Assembly (NCBI GenBank): GCA_902630925.1 | Contig: CACOWO010000004.1 | Span: 1 to 57,109 of the forward strand | Length of the DNA stretch: 57,109 nt | Direction: 5' to 3' | Source of the DNA: an uncultured Pelagibacteraceae bacterium | Lineage (GTDB): Bacteria; Pseudomonadota; Alphaproteobacteria; Pelagibacterales; Pelagibacteraceae | Shown here: positions 16,196 through 23,825 of the stretch, piece by piece | Layout: every line of letters begins with the position of its first letter | Position numbering within the stretch: position 1 is the stretch's first letter | Position numbers and translations under genes: made by a program | Notes under the pieces: model-generated | What the model was told of the DNA's origin: nothing | Database searches by the model: none | Seen by the model: only the letters and a program-made list of their open reading frames with translations

Positions 16196-17224
16196 TTAAG
16201 TTTCGTTTTCATCCCACAATTTAACCCAATCTATATTTGGAGATAAACCGAACACTGAATTTATGTTAGTACAATGCATGGTTAACGATGGAATAGGTGA
16301 AATACAAACTTCTTTCTCATAAATGCTATGGAGAGGCGCCTCAAACGGAACATGTTCATTTTGACTCATTAAAACTAAGTCATCCCAATATTTGTCAATT
16401 AAAGATTTGCTTGTTAAAAAAGTTAAAAGAGACTCATTAACTGTTCTCCAATGATATTTATTTCCAATTAAAATTTGAGAATTATCTAATTTTTTATAAA
16501 GATAAGGGTAGTCCGAAGGACAAATAAATAACTCCTTACTCTGTTCGGATGAAATTTTTTCATAAGTACTTACCATCTCAAAAATACTCTCTTTTTTATG
16601 GATATAGTCATCTTCTACAAAGTAAACTAGATCACTAGACTTTCTTTTAGCCAAATCAAATGAAGCTCGAATACTTGCCATTGTAGATTTCATATTTTTT
16701 TCAATAGAAGGATTATCTTTATTTAAAATTTTTATTTCATTAAATTTTTCAAGGTCTAAATTTAAAATCTCAAATTCAATATTACTTCTTTTTAATTTAT
16801 TCTCAATTTTTACTAAATCTTCTTTTTTTGAATTATGATCAATAATATAAATTTTAATTTTGATTTTTTTTAAATCATTCTCATTAAACTTTAGACTATT
16901 AATTATCGAGTTTATTGAGCGAAAAGTGTATTCAGCTTTATCTTTTTCAAATACTCTTTTTTTATTCTGTGTTACTAAATTTATTGATGTGCAAGTTTTA
17001 ATAATAATATCCAAAGACTCTACCGCTCTAGTTATTTTTGACTCTCCCAATGGAATAGAAATGTTTTTTTCCCCTAATGAAGACAGATTATCATTTGCTT
17101 GTTTTCCCAGAGTTGGCAAATAAAGATTAGATTGATCAATAATTTCAAATCCAATAATTCGACATAATTTAACAAATAATTTTTTTAAAAAATTAGGCTT
17201 TTTTATATTTTCAATTTTTTTCAT
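16196..17224 (-). CDS. Glycosyltransferase-like protein (GT-A fold)
   Basis: The 342-residue protein has no signal peptide. The central part contains KIKIYIIDHNSKKEDL (about 121-136), KNMKSTMASIRASFDLAK and LVYFVEDDYIHKKESIFEM (about 199-217), in which EDDY stands in the place of the DxD metal motif of GT-A glycosyltransferases. Then come LFICPSDYPYLY and a C-terminal part with HWRTVNESLLTFLTS and VPFEAPLH. I read it as a polysaccharide or O-antigen type transferase; donor and acceptor are unknown. It is monocistronic and divergent from the rhodanese gene by 38 bp. Confidence 0.55.
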   Translation of the reverse strand: MKKIENIKKPNFLKKLFVKLCRIIGFEIIDQSNLYLPTLGKQANDNLSSLGEKNISIPLGESKITRAVESLDIIIKTCTSINLVTQNKKRVFEKDKAEYTFRSINSIINSLKFNENDLKKIKIKIYIIDHNSKKEDLVKIENKLKRSNIEFEILNLDLEKFNEIKILNKDNPSIEKNMKSTMASIRASFDLAKRKSSDLVYFVEDDYIHKKESIFEMVSTYEKISSEQSKELFICPSDYPYLYKKLDNSQILIGNKYHWRTVNESLLTFLTSKSLIDKYWDDLVLMSQNEHVPFEAPLHSIYEKEVCISPIPSLTMHCTNINSVFGLSPNIDWVKLWDENET

Positions 17225-17262
17225 TGTATAAAATCATATATATTAGTTTATAGTGTACTTCT

Positions 17263-17661
17263 ATGACCATTAAATCATCACAAACTTTAGTTGAAGAGGC
17301 TCAAAAAAACATTGAAACTTTGAGCTCAACTGAAGTCAAAACACTTTATGACAATAAAGAAATTACTCTAATAGATGTTAGAGACATAAGAGAACTATGG
17401 AAAGAGGGTACAATTGAAAACTCAAAACATATTCCAAGAGGAATGCTTGAGTTTTGGTTAGATCCTGAAAGCACTTATTATCAATCTAATAAAATTAAAG
17501 ATATAAAAAAGCTAGTATTATTTTGCGCTCTTGGATGGCGCTCTGCTTTGGCTACAAAATCATTAGTGGATATGGGTTTTACAAATGTTGCCCATGTAAA
17601 TGGTGGTTTTGATGCTTTAAAAAAAAGTGGTTTAAAAGTTATTGCAAAAGAAAAGAAATAA
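17263..17661 (+). CDS. Rhodanese-like sulfurtransferase domain protein
   Basis: The 132-residue single-domain rhodanese shows LIDVRDIRELWKEGTIENS, HIPRGMLEFWLDP and the active-site loop LFCALGWRSALA, where the Cys would carry persulfide, followed by GFTNVAHVNGGFDALKKSG. Such proteins transfer sulfane sulfur or detoxify cyanide, and in marine bacteria are often stand-alone. The loop CALGWR is six residues as in sulfur-specific rhodaneses. It converges on the isomerase gene with a 1-bp gap. Confidence 0.88.
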   Translation: MTIKSSQTLVEEAQKNIETLSSTEVKTLYDNKEITLIDVRDIRELWKEGTIENSKHIPRGMLEFWLDPESTYYQSNKIKDIKKLVLFCALGWRSALATKSLVDMGFTNVAHVNGGFDALKKSGLKVIAKEKK

Positions 17662-17662
17662 A

Positions 17663-18250
17663 TTATTTATTTGCCTCTTTAAGAACAAACTCAATTCTAT
17701 CTTGACCCCAAAAAATTTTGCTATTTGCAATAAAAGTTGGTGCTCCAAACACCCCTCTTTCATACGCGTCTTTAGTTTTTTTTCTTAATGAATCTTTAAT
17801 CAATGAAGTAGTTGAACGTAATGCAAAAGTTTTTGGATTAATATTTAAATTTTTTAATACTTTTTGAATTACAATCTCATCGTTCATATTTAACCCATCC
17901 TGCCAAATTGTGTTAAAAATACTATCTATGTAATAACTTTTTATATTATCTTCCTCTGCAACTAAAACACCGCGCATTAAATTTAAGCTTCGAATTGGAA
18001 AATATGAATTAAATTTAAATCTTACACCATTTCTCTCTGCTACAAGCTTGCAATCTCTAATCATGTGCCTTGCTTTTGCAGGAATAAAAGCCGGAGCTTT
18101 AATTCCATGTAAATTATGTAGCCCTCCCAATAATATTGGATTATATTTTATTTTAATCCCTTCTTTATTTTCTATCTTTCTAATCTCTTTGTGAGCTAGA
18201 AACGAATAAGGACTGACAAAATCAAAATAAAATTCAAAAGGCTTAATCAT
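17663..18250 (-). CDS. DsbA-family 2-hydroxychromene-2-carboxylate isomerase-like protein
   Basis: I choose the ATG at 18250 (MIKPFEFYFDFVSPYSFLAH), which overlaps the upstream stop by 8 bp; an in-frame ATG at 18271 is less likely. The thioredoxin-like opening FYFDFVSPYSFLAHKEI and the conserved GVFGAPTFIANSKIFWGQDR at the end match the glutathione-dependent HCCA isomerase/GST kappa family, where Ser replaces the redox Cys. True naphthalene degradation is unlikely here, so the native substrate is unknown. It is coupled to an ABA4-like membrane protein. Confidence 0.85.
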   Translation of the reverse strand: MIKPFEFYFDFVSPYSFLAHKEIRKIENKEGIKIKYNPILLGGLHNLHGIKAPAFIPAKARHMIRDCKLVAERNGVRFKFNSYFPIRSLNLMRGVLVAEEDNIKSYYIDSIFNTIWQDGLNMNDEIVIQKVLKNLNINPKTFALRSTTSLIKDSLRKKTKDAYERGVFGAPTFIANSKIFWGQDRIEFVLKEANK

Positions 18251-18713
18251 TAAAGCTAATTTTTTTAGCAAAGAAAATTCTAAAAAACCAATATATTACT
18301 AATCCTATTGGACCCGAGAAATACGTTAAAATTAAAGAGGGAATAATAATTACTTTGGGCATGAAATATCTTTTACTATCTCTTACAATCCATGAACCAA
18401 CAAACAAACTAATTGCCAAGAAGTGTAGCCAAAAAATTAATAATAAAACCTCATTAGCAAACATTGAGTAAAGTCCATCTAATCCAGAATATAATTCAAA
18501 ACCATCAAAAATATTCCCCTCCTGATAAATTATAAAAGATAAATAAGCATAGCTTACAGCCAAAATAAGCGGAACAATAACTGACTGAGCAAGAAAATTT
18601 GTCAAATTGTGATAAGGTAAAAAAATTAATAATAGCCAGAAAGGTATAACTCCCAAATTAGCGGCAAAATAAATATTTTCATAAGTTAATAAAGACAATA
18701 AATTATTTATCAT
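18243..18713 (-). CDS. ABA4-like (DUF4281) membrane protein
   Basis: The 156-residue protein has four membrane helices and the family features NLGVIPFWLLLIFLP, a FELYSGLDGLYSMFANEVLL loop, FVGSWIVRDSKR and YFSGPIGLVIYWFFR. Plant ABA4 is needed for neoxanthin formation; bacterial homologues are seen in phototrophs and rhodopsin-bearing marine bacteria with unknown roles. It is co-transcribed with the isomerase-like gene (8 bp overlap) and divergent from recX (26 bp). Confidence 0.82.
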   Translation of the reverse strand: MINNLLSLLTYENIYFAANLGVIPFWLLLIFLPYHNLTNFLAQSVIVPLILAVSYAYLSFIIYQEGNIFDGFELYSGLDGLYSMFANEVLLLIFWLHFLAISLFVGSWIVRDSKRYFMPKVIIIPSLILTYFSGPIGLVIYWFFRIFFAKKISFND

Positions 18714-18739
18714 AAAAAATAATATAGTATATTAGTCAA

Positions 18740-19300
18740 ATGAATCCCACAGTTAATAAAAGTGATTTTGAAGATTTAACTACAAATCTTAGAGACTTAG
18801 CTTATTCATATTTAGAAAAATACAGTCCTTCAAAACAACAATTAAAGGTTTACTTACTAAAAAAATATTTGACTAAAATAAAAGGTACAAAATCTAAAAA
18901 GGAAGTTACTTCCATTATAGATGAGATTATTTCAAATCTTGAGAAAAATAAAATTTTAAACGATGAAATGTATTCTGACTCTAAAGCAAGAATGTTTTTA
19001 AGAAGAGGATATTCATTAAACAAAATTAATCAATCATTAAGAAATAAAGGCATAGAAGATAAATTTGTAAAACAAAGTATTGATAAAATTAAAGAGAATG
19101 AAATAGAACCTGATTTTGTTTCGGCTTTAAAGTTATGCAAAAGAAGAAGAATTGGCCCCTTAAGACCTGAAGAAAACAGAGAATTATTTTATAAAAAAGA
19201 TATGGGTATTCTAGCTAGGGGAGGATTTAGTTTTGAATTATCAAAAAGGGTTTTAGATTTAGAAAAAACTGAATTTAAAAAGCTAATCAAGATTGCCTGA
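18740..19300 (+). CDS. recX: RecX-like regulatory protein
   Basis: The 186-residue protein is built of small three-helix repeats, as in RecX: LRDLAYSYLEKYSPSKQQLK, ILNDEMYSDSKARMFLRRGY and LNKINQSLRNKGIEDKFVKQ. RecX inhibits or modulates RecA filaments in the cytoplasm. The long basic stretch KLCKRRRIGPLRPEENRELF is typical of alphaproteobacterial members. It is not next to recA here. Its 3' end overlaps the small convergent membrane-protein gene by 18 bp. Confidence 0.82.
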   Translation: MNPTVNKSDFEDLTTNLRDLAYSYLEKYSPSKQQLKVYLLKKYLTKIKGTKSKKEVTSIIDEIISNLEKNKILNDEMYSDSKARMFLRRGYSLNKINQSLRNKGIEDKFVKQSIDKIKENEIEPDFVSALKLCKRRRIGPLRPEENRELFYKKDMGILARGGFSFELSKRVLDLEKTEFKKLIKIA

Positions 19301-19426
19301 TTTTCTTTTTTTTTCTTCTTCAACTAAGGTATCGAGTTTCCTTTTTAAAGCATTTCTAACTAATATGAAAAATAAAATACCAAAAAAAGTTACCGATAAT
19401 AAAATTATTGCAATAGTTTTAATCAT
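19283..19426 (-). CDS. Small single-helix membrane protein
   Basis: The minus strand from the ATG at 19426 encodes 47 residues: a hydrophobic helix (about 4-22, TIAIILLSVTFFGILFFILV), then a charged tail with KRKLDTLVEEEKKRK. The start lies in the last codons of the cysQ gene (8 bp overlap), which supports real translation. It resembles small bitopic proteins such as CcmD in layout only; there are no cytochrome c maturation genes here. The function is unknown. Confidence 0.6.
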   Translation of the reverse strand: MIKTIAIILLSVTFFGILFFILVRNALKRKLDTLVEEEKKRKSGNLD

Positions 19427-20198
19427 TCAAATTTTGTGATCTTTTAATTAATATACTTGGGTTTTTATAGTCTTCTTTGCCATACAAGAATGGCTTTTCA
19501 TCCATAGTTTTTATAATAGCACCGGCATTTTGTGCTACTGCGTGACCAGCGGCGTAATCCCACTCGTTAGCTCTCTCTCTAGCAGCATAAATGTCATATT
19601 CCCCTGTTGCTATCACACAGAATTTATATGAACTTGCCATTTTAACTATAGAAGTAACATTAAACTCTTTTAACTTATCTAAAATGGTATCAGATGGTTT
19701 GATTACACTAGACAATGCAACTATCTTTCCTTTTGGTTGTTGTTTTTTACAATTAATTTTACGACTTTTACCGTTTTCAATTAAGAAACTTTCTCCTGAG
19801 TTATAAGTGTAAAAAAGTCTATTTTTTTTGGGAACCCCCACTAAACCAACGACTGGAACTGTATTTATTACTAAGCCAGCATTAAGTGTATATTCATCTT
19901 TACCTGCAATATATTCTTTAGTTCCATCAATGGGATCTATTAACCAAAATATTTTATTTTTATTTTTAACATCTAAATCTACAGTCTCTTCTGATACTAT
20001 TGGTATATTTGGAGTTAGATCTTTAATCTTATTTGAGATTATTTCATTAACTTTTAGATCCCCATTACTTACTGGAGATTTGTCTTTCTTAATTTCAATT
20101 TGTAAACCTTTTTTAAAAAGGTCAATAGATACCTTTCCTGCATGATTGAACGTATCTATCAAACTTTCACTAATAGTTTTTAAATCATTTATTTTCAT
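19419..20198 (-). CDS. cysQ: 3'(2'),5'-bisphosphate nucleotidase
   Basis: CysQ hydrolyses PAP (and PAPS) to AMP (APS) in a Mg-dependent reaction. I use the ATG at 20198 ([12 protein letters not shown]). The 259-residue protein carries the IMPase-family metal residues: EE in IVSEETVD, DPIDGTKEYIAG (the Lys-Glu-Tyr form typical of CysQ, in contrast to the HisN-like protein at 2006) and ANEWDYAAGHAVAQNAGA. It overlaps the DUF3553 gene by 14 bp and the small membrane-protein gene by 8 bp, forming a three-gene operon. Confidence 0.88.
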   Translation of the reverse strand: MKINDLKTISESLIDTFNHAGKVSIDLFKKGLQIEIKKDKSPVSNGDLKVNEIISNKIKDLTPNIPIVSEETVDLDVKNKNKIFWLIDPIDGTKEYIAGKDEYTLNAGLVINTVPVVGLVGVPKKNRLFYTYNSGESFLIENGKSRKINCKKQQPKGKIVALSSVIKPSDTILDKLKEFNVTSIVKMASSYKFCVIATGEYDIYAARERANEWDYAAGHAVAQNAGAIIKTMDEKPFLYGKEDYKNPSILIKRSQNLND

Positions 20199-20367
20199 TG
20201 TTAATTTTTTCAAGGTAAATATTTTCAATATTTATCACTCTTTTACCGTAATTTTCAAAATTTACGGTAACCTTATTACCAATAATTGATTGCACTTGAC
20301 CTATTCCCCAATTTTTATTCGTTGGATTTATAACATAATCCCCGGGTTCAAAATCAATAAGCATCAT
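20185..20367 (-). CDS. DUF3553 family protein
   Basis: The 60-residue protein reads as a small SH3-like barrel: [20 protein letters not shown], then [20 protein letters not shown]. The GD-V-P-WG-GQVQS pattern is that of DUF3553 (related to the CarD/Mfd-type or UvrD C-terminal RNA polymerase-binding Tudor fold). In alphaproteobacteria it is a conserved stand-alone gene of unknown function. The first gene of the cysQ operon, it is divergent from mnmA (start at 20404). Confidence 0.85.
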   Translation of the reverse strand: MMLIDFEPGDYVINPTNKNWGIGQVQSIIGNKVTVNFENYGKRVINIENIYLEKINNENK

Positions 20368-20403
20368 GGAAAATTACTCTTTTTTAGATTATACACTTTA
20401 ATA

Positions 20404-21543
20404 ATGAATTCACTAGGAATTAATAAACCAAAAAAAGAGACCAAGGTAGTAGTTGCTATGTCCGGTGGAGTAGACTCATCTGTCGTAGCGGCCCTAATGA
20501 AACAAGAGGGTTACGACGTTACCGGTATAACGTTAAAGTTATATGATGATAGTAAGCAATCAAAAGAAGGCAGGCAATGTTGTGCTGGTCAGGATATCTT
20601 AGATGCTAAAAGGGTCTCAGAAAATATAAACATTAATCATAAGATTTTATTTTATCAAAAAAAATTTAAATCAGAGGTAATAGACTCTTTTATTGATAGT
20701 TATGCTGCCGGCGAAACACCAATACCTTGTGTCCAATGCAATCAAACAGTTAAGTTTAGAGATCTATTTAAATATGCTAAAGAATTAAAAGCTGATGCGC
20801 TTATAACTGGTCATTATGTTTCAAGAGTACAAAATAATGGACACGCAAATATGTACAGAGCTAAAGATCGAAATAGAGATCAAAGTTATTTTTTATTTAG
20901 TACTACTCAAGAACAATTAGATTATCTGAGATTTCCTTTAGGAGAAATTGATAAGTCAGAGACAAGAGCAATAGCCGAAAGACTGAAGCTAAATGTTGCT
21001 ACAAAACCTGACAGTCAAGACATCTGTTTTGTTCCTAATGGAGATTATGCATCAGTCATAAAAAAATTTAAACCAGAGTCTTTTAAATCAGGAAAAATTC
21101 TGGATATAGAAGGAAAGCAAATAGGAGAACACGACGGTATTATAAATTATACTATTGGTCAAAGAAAAGGAATCAAGATTGCAAGTAGTGATCCATTATA
21201 TGTAATTAATATTGATGCAGGCAGAAATACTATTATAGTTGGAAGCAAAGAATGTCTTGAAGTAAAAGAAATTAAATTAAGAAATTTAAATATTCTTGGT
21301 TCAAAAAAAGAATTTAATAATGTGATTAATATAAAAGTAAGGTCTACGGGTAGGCTTTTGAAAGCTAAAATTAATTTTTTAGAAACTTCGGCGGATGTTG
21401 AAATTTTAGATAGAGAAACTGGAATTTCTCCCGGTCAAGCATGTGTATTTTATTCCAAAGATGATATTGGGGATAAGGTTTTGGGTGGGGGCTGGATACA
21501 TAAGACTTTCAACAAAAATTTATCCACTAAATTAACAGCTTAA
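20404..21543 (+). CDS. mnmA: tRNA-specific 2-thiouridylase
   Basis: MnmA installs the sulfur of 2-thiouridine at the wobble base of tRNAs for Lys, Glu and Gln. I use the ATG at 20404 ([12 protein letters not shown]), 380 residues; the longer frame from 20290 is antisense to DUF3553. The PP-loop is [15 protein letters not shown]. The catalytic Cys lies in [11 protein letters not shown], and the persulfide Cys in [21 protein letters not shown] and the C-terminal beta-barrel ([20 protein letters not shown]) are complete. It is followed by a short palindrome and a probable RNA gene. Confidence 0.95.
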   Translation: MNSLGINKPKKETKVVVAMSGGVDSSVVAALMKQEGYDVTGITLKLYDDSKQSKEGRQCCAGQDILDAKRVSENININHKILFYQKKFKSEVIDSFIDSYAAGETPIPCVQCNQTVKFRDLFKYAKELKADALITGHYVSRVQNNGHANMYRAKDRNRDQSYFLFSTTQEQLDYLRFPLGEIDKSETRAIAERLKLNVATKPDSQDICFVPNGDYASVIKKFKPESFKSGKILDIEGKQIGEHDGIINYTIGQRKGIKIASSDPLYVINIDAGRNTIIVGSKECLEVKEIKLRNLNILGSKKEFNNVINIKVRSTGRLLKAKINFLETSADVEILDRETGISPGQACVFYSKDDIGDKVLGGGWIHKTFNKNLSTKLTA

Positions 21544-21549
21544 ATTTTT

Positions 21550-21564
21550 TCACTTTTAAAGTGA
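21550..21564 (+). terminator. Short palindrome after mnmA (weak terminator candidate)
   Basis: TCACTTT-T-AAAGTGA is a perfect 15-base palindrome 7 bp after the mnmA stop, with a T-run before it. It could form a short hairpin at the mRNA end, or be a protein site upstream of the RNA gene that follows. Confidence 0.35.
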
Positions 21565-21595
21565 TAACATCTAATTTTTTAATATGTTTTAATGT

Positions 21596-21771
21596 TCTTA
21601 ATTAAGAGGCAACTCTTAACTGGCCATTTAAGGAAAAACCGAGAGGTTCAAGCTTAAAGGGCAGAAAGATGAACCTAGTAGCGCTAGAATAGTTCATCGG
21701 GATGGCTTGGCGGTAGCGCCTAAAACGACGAGCCAAAACTACTAAATTTCTGGGCGAAAGCCTAGAAATTT
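21596..21771 (+). ncRNA. Probable structured non-coding RNA of unknown class
   Basis: This non-coding stretch is clearly richer in G+C (about 53 % in 21661-21720) than its surroundings. The hairpins are TTAAGAG/CTCTTAA with a GCAA tetraloop (21602-21619), AGGTTCA/TGAACCT (21644-21676), a nested set TAGTAG/CTACTA (676-681 with 739-744) with CGCTA/TAGCG or GGCG/CGCC inside, and a terminal 12-bp stem with a GAAA loop (21744-21771). GNRA loops appear only on the plus strand, which sets the orientation. I did not find the SRP Alu-like core, RNase P core or a tmRNA tag. A TAATAT box at 21580 could be its -10 element. Confidence 0.65.
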
Positions 21772-22471
21772 ATGTGGTTCTTCTCCAAAAAAATCTTGTA
21801 AATAAATAAAATAAAATAACTCCAACAAAATAATTCCATTCCAGAGCATGCTTAAAGTGCGTGTTACCTTTACTCAGCAGGATAGGCAAACTTAATACAG
21901 CAACTATAGTTAAAATTGAAACTAATAAAGCTTTCAAGTATAAAACTTTTTTATTTATTATATTTGTAATTTTGTCTTTAATTTTAAATAAATGAAATAC
22001 AAGTATCCCTTGAGCAATTAGTTCAAATATAATGAATAACAACAGTATTACTCTTCTCATTAGTTTATAAATTTGAATATCAAATTTTATTCCAAGAAAA
22101 ATTGAGTGTATAACTAAGAAAACAGCAGATAAAATTCCGAAAGTTTTAAATTTATAATTAATATTCGTGTAATTATAATTATTCATTAAATTATTATTAT
22201 TTTTCCAATAATAATATAGCGTAATTGCTGTAATTATCATTGCAGGTTTGAAAATCAAATATTGTGGAAATGTTCTTGAAGCTCTACTAATTGATAAACT
22301 TCCATCCAAGTAAGGTATGGAAAAACCTGATCTTCCAATCATTTCAACAGAGAAAAAAGTTCCCTCTAAAAACCCATAATTTTGAGAAATTATAAGGCAC
22401 AGGTTTATTGCTATTAACGGAATAAAAAATATCCATAAACTCAACCTTCTTATTTGAGCTATCTCATTCAT
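21770..22471 (-). CDS. Six-helix membrane protein, Frag1/DRAM-like
   Basis: The 233-residue protein has about six membrane helices. The features ISRASRTFPQYLIFKPAMII near residue 60-80 (a charged 'S.A...FP....F' segment before helix 2) and a C-terminal HALEWNYFVGVILFYL helix recall Frag1/DRAM/Sfk1-type proteins, but I assign this family only tentatively. The function is unknown. It starts 14 bp after the stop of a 27-residue basic-protein gene and shares its transcript. Its stop touches the hairpin that ends the RNA gene. Confidence 0.5.
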   Translation of the reverse strand: MNEIAQIRRLSLWIFFIPLIAINLCLIISQNYGFLEGTFFSVEMIGRSGFSIPYLDGSLSISRASRTFPQYLIFKPAMIITAITLYYYWKNNNNLMNNYNYTNINYKFKTFGILSAVFLVIHSIFLGIKFDIQIYKLMRRVILLLFIIFELIAQGILVFHLFKIKDKITNIINKKVLYLKALLVSILTIVAVLSLPILLSKGNTHFKHALEWNYFVGVILFYLFTRFFWRRTT

Positions 22472-22485
22472 AAAAGCTATAGTGA

Positions 22486-22569
22486 TTATTTTTTTTTATT
22501 TCTTTTTCTTGCTCTTCTTTTTTTTGAGCCAATTTTTCTTCTACCACGGTGTTTTTTAGGGTAACCCAT
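22486..22569 (-). CDS. 27-residue highly basic protein (ribosomal mini-protein-like)
   Basis: On the minus strand the ATG at 22569 is preceded by AAAAAAGGAGGCAAAAAT, one of the strongest Shine-Dalgarno sites in the window. It opens a frame MGYPKKHRGRRKIGSK followed by KRRARKRNKKK, then TAA. Of 27 residues about 18 are Lys, Arg or His. The composition recalls mini ribosomal proteins such as bTHX or the AURKAIP1/bS22 type, but the sequence does not match either from memory. It is divergent from metC by 65 bp. Rated on RBS and composition alone. Confidence 0.65.
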   Translation of the reverse strand: MGYPKKHRGRRKIGSKKRRARKRNKKK

Positions 22570-22634
22570 ATTTTTGCCTCCTTTTTTATATCTTAATTAC
22601 TTATGTGATATATAAAGTTCAATAAACTTATTTT

Positions 22635-23825
22635 ATGAAAAAGTCTATACGCACATTTTTAAAACATCCTACTAAAGATAATTCAAATAGGTCTGCAAAT
22701 CCTGCAGTAATAAGGGCTTCAACTATTCTTTTTAATAGTATGCAAGAATTATATGAACATGAAAAGAAAATTAAAAAGCATAAAAAAGTAAGTCACTACA
22801 GTTATGGACGTTATGGCAGTTCAACAACAATTGAGTTAGAAAATATGCTGAAAGAATTAGAACAAGCTTTCCATGTATTCCTGACTGGCACTGGTTTTGG
22901 AGGAGTTGCATTAGCTATAATGAGTTTGTGTAGGCCAGGCGATGAATTTCTTGTTTCAGATAATGTTTATGGACCTACAAAAGAAATTTCGGAGAAGTTA
23001 CTTAAAGAATTTAATGTTAAAGCAAGGTTTTATAATCCAGACTCTTTTGATGATTTGAAAAATAAAATTACTAAAAAAACAAAAATGATCTTAGTAGAAA
23101 ATCCAGGAAGCAATACTTTTGAATTTCAAGATTTATCTAAAATTGTAAATTTGGCTAAGAAAAAAAAGATATATACGTTTCTTGATAATACCTGGGGTAC
23201 CCCCCTATACCTTAAACCTTTAAAACTTGGTTTTGATATGTCTTTCTCATCCGCAACTAAATATTTTTCAGGGCACTCAGATGCTATGGGCGGTTCATTA
23301 GCCGTTAATAAAAAAGTTTTTAAACAAATAATGTTTTTTTATAAATTATCTGGATATCGGATGTCAGCTGATGAAGCTTATTTAATCATAAGAGGTTTAA
23401 GAACTTTAGATACAAGATTAAATCAACATTATGAAAATACAAAAAAAGTAATTAATTTTTTAAAGAAACAAAAAAAGGTTAAAGAAATTCTATATCCTTA
23501 TAAACCATCAAGTAAAGATTATAAACTTTGGAAAAAATATTACTCTGGAGCTACTGGATTATTGTCAATAGTAATAAAAAGTAAAAAAAAATCTTCTGTA
23601 ATTAAGTTTGTAAATTCTTTAGAATTATTTGGGATCGGTTATAGTTGGGGCGGATTTGAAAGTTTAGCACTTTTGCAAGATTTAAAAAAACAAACTGAAT
23701 ACACAAAAGGAAGACACTTCTTTCGTTTTAATAAAGATGATCATATCGTAAGACTCCATATTGGTTTAGAGGATCCTGAAGATTTAATTAAAGATTTAAA
23801 AAATTCTTTAAGATATATTAAATAA
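22635..23825 (+). CDS. metC: Cystathionine beta-lyase (PLP, Cys/Met metabolism family)
   Basis: The 396-residue type I PLP enzyme shows YGRYGSSTTIELENML, the GTGFGGVALAIMSL PLP-phosphate region and LDNTWGTPLYLKPL. The Schiff-base Lys lies in SFSSATKYFSGHSDAMGGS, and GLRTLDTRLNQHYEN follows. The SSATKYFSGHSD form and the C-terminal GIGYSWGGFESLA are typical of cystathionine beta-lyase, which yields homocysteine, pyruvate and ammonia. A related C-S lyase is possible. No SAM riboswitch is visible in the 65 bp leader. The next gene overlaps by one base (TAATG). Confidence 0.88.
   Translation: MKKSIRTFLKHPTKDNSNRSANPAVIRASTILFNSMQELYEHEKKIKKHKKVSHYSYGRYGSSTTIELENMLKELEQAFHVFLTGTGFGGVALAIMSLCRPGDEFLVSDNVYGPTKEISEKLLKEFNVKARFYNPDSFDDLKNKITKKTKMILVENPGSNTFEFQDLSKIVNLAKKKKIYTFLDNTWGTPLYLKPLKLGFDMSFSSATKYFSGHSDAMGGSLAVNKKVFKQIMFFYKLSGYRMSADEAYLIIRGLRTLDTRLNQHYENTKKVINFLKKQKKVKEILYPYKPSSKDYKLWKKYYSGATGLLSIVIKSKKKSSVIKFVNSLELFGIGYSWGGFESLALLQDLKKQTEYTKGRHFFRFNKDDHIVRLHIGLEDPEDLIKDLKNSLRYIK

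Noticed and set aside
20290-20403. N-terminal extension of mnmA
   Set aside because: The extension is antisense to the DUF3553 gene and the conserved MnmA sequence begins only after the ATG at 20404.
21640-21705. TPP riboswitch in the RNA region
   Set aside because: A 'TGAACCT...CGGGA' similarity caught my eye, but the conserved CTGAGA element is missing and the downstream gene is on the other strand.
22570-22634. SAM riboswitch before the cystathionine beta-lyase gene
   Set aside because: SAM riboswitches are expected near methionine genes in SAR11, but the 65-bp region is AT-rich with no stems or pseudoknot-like pairing.
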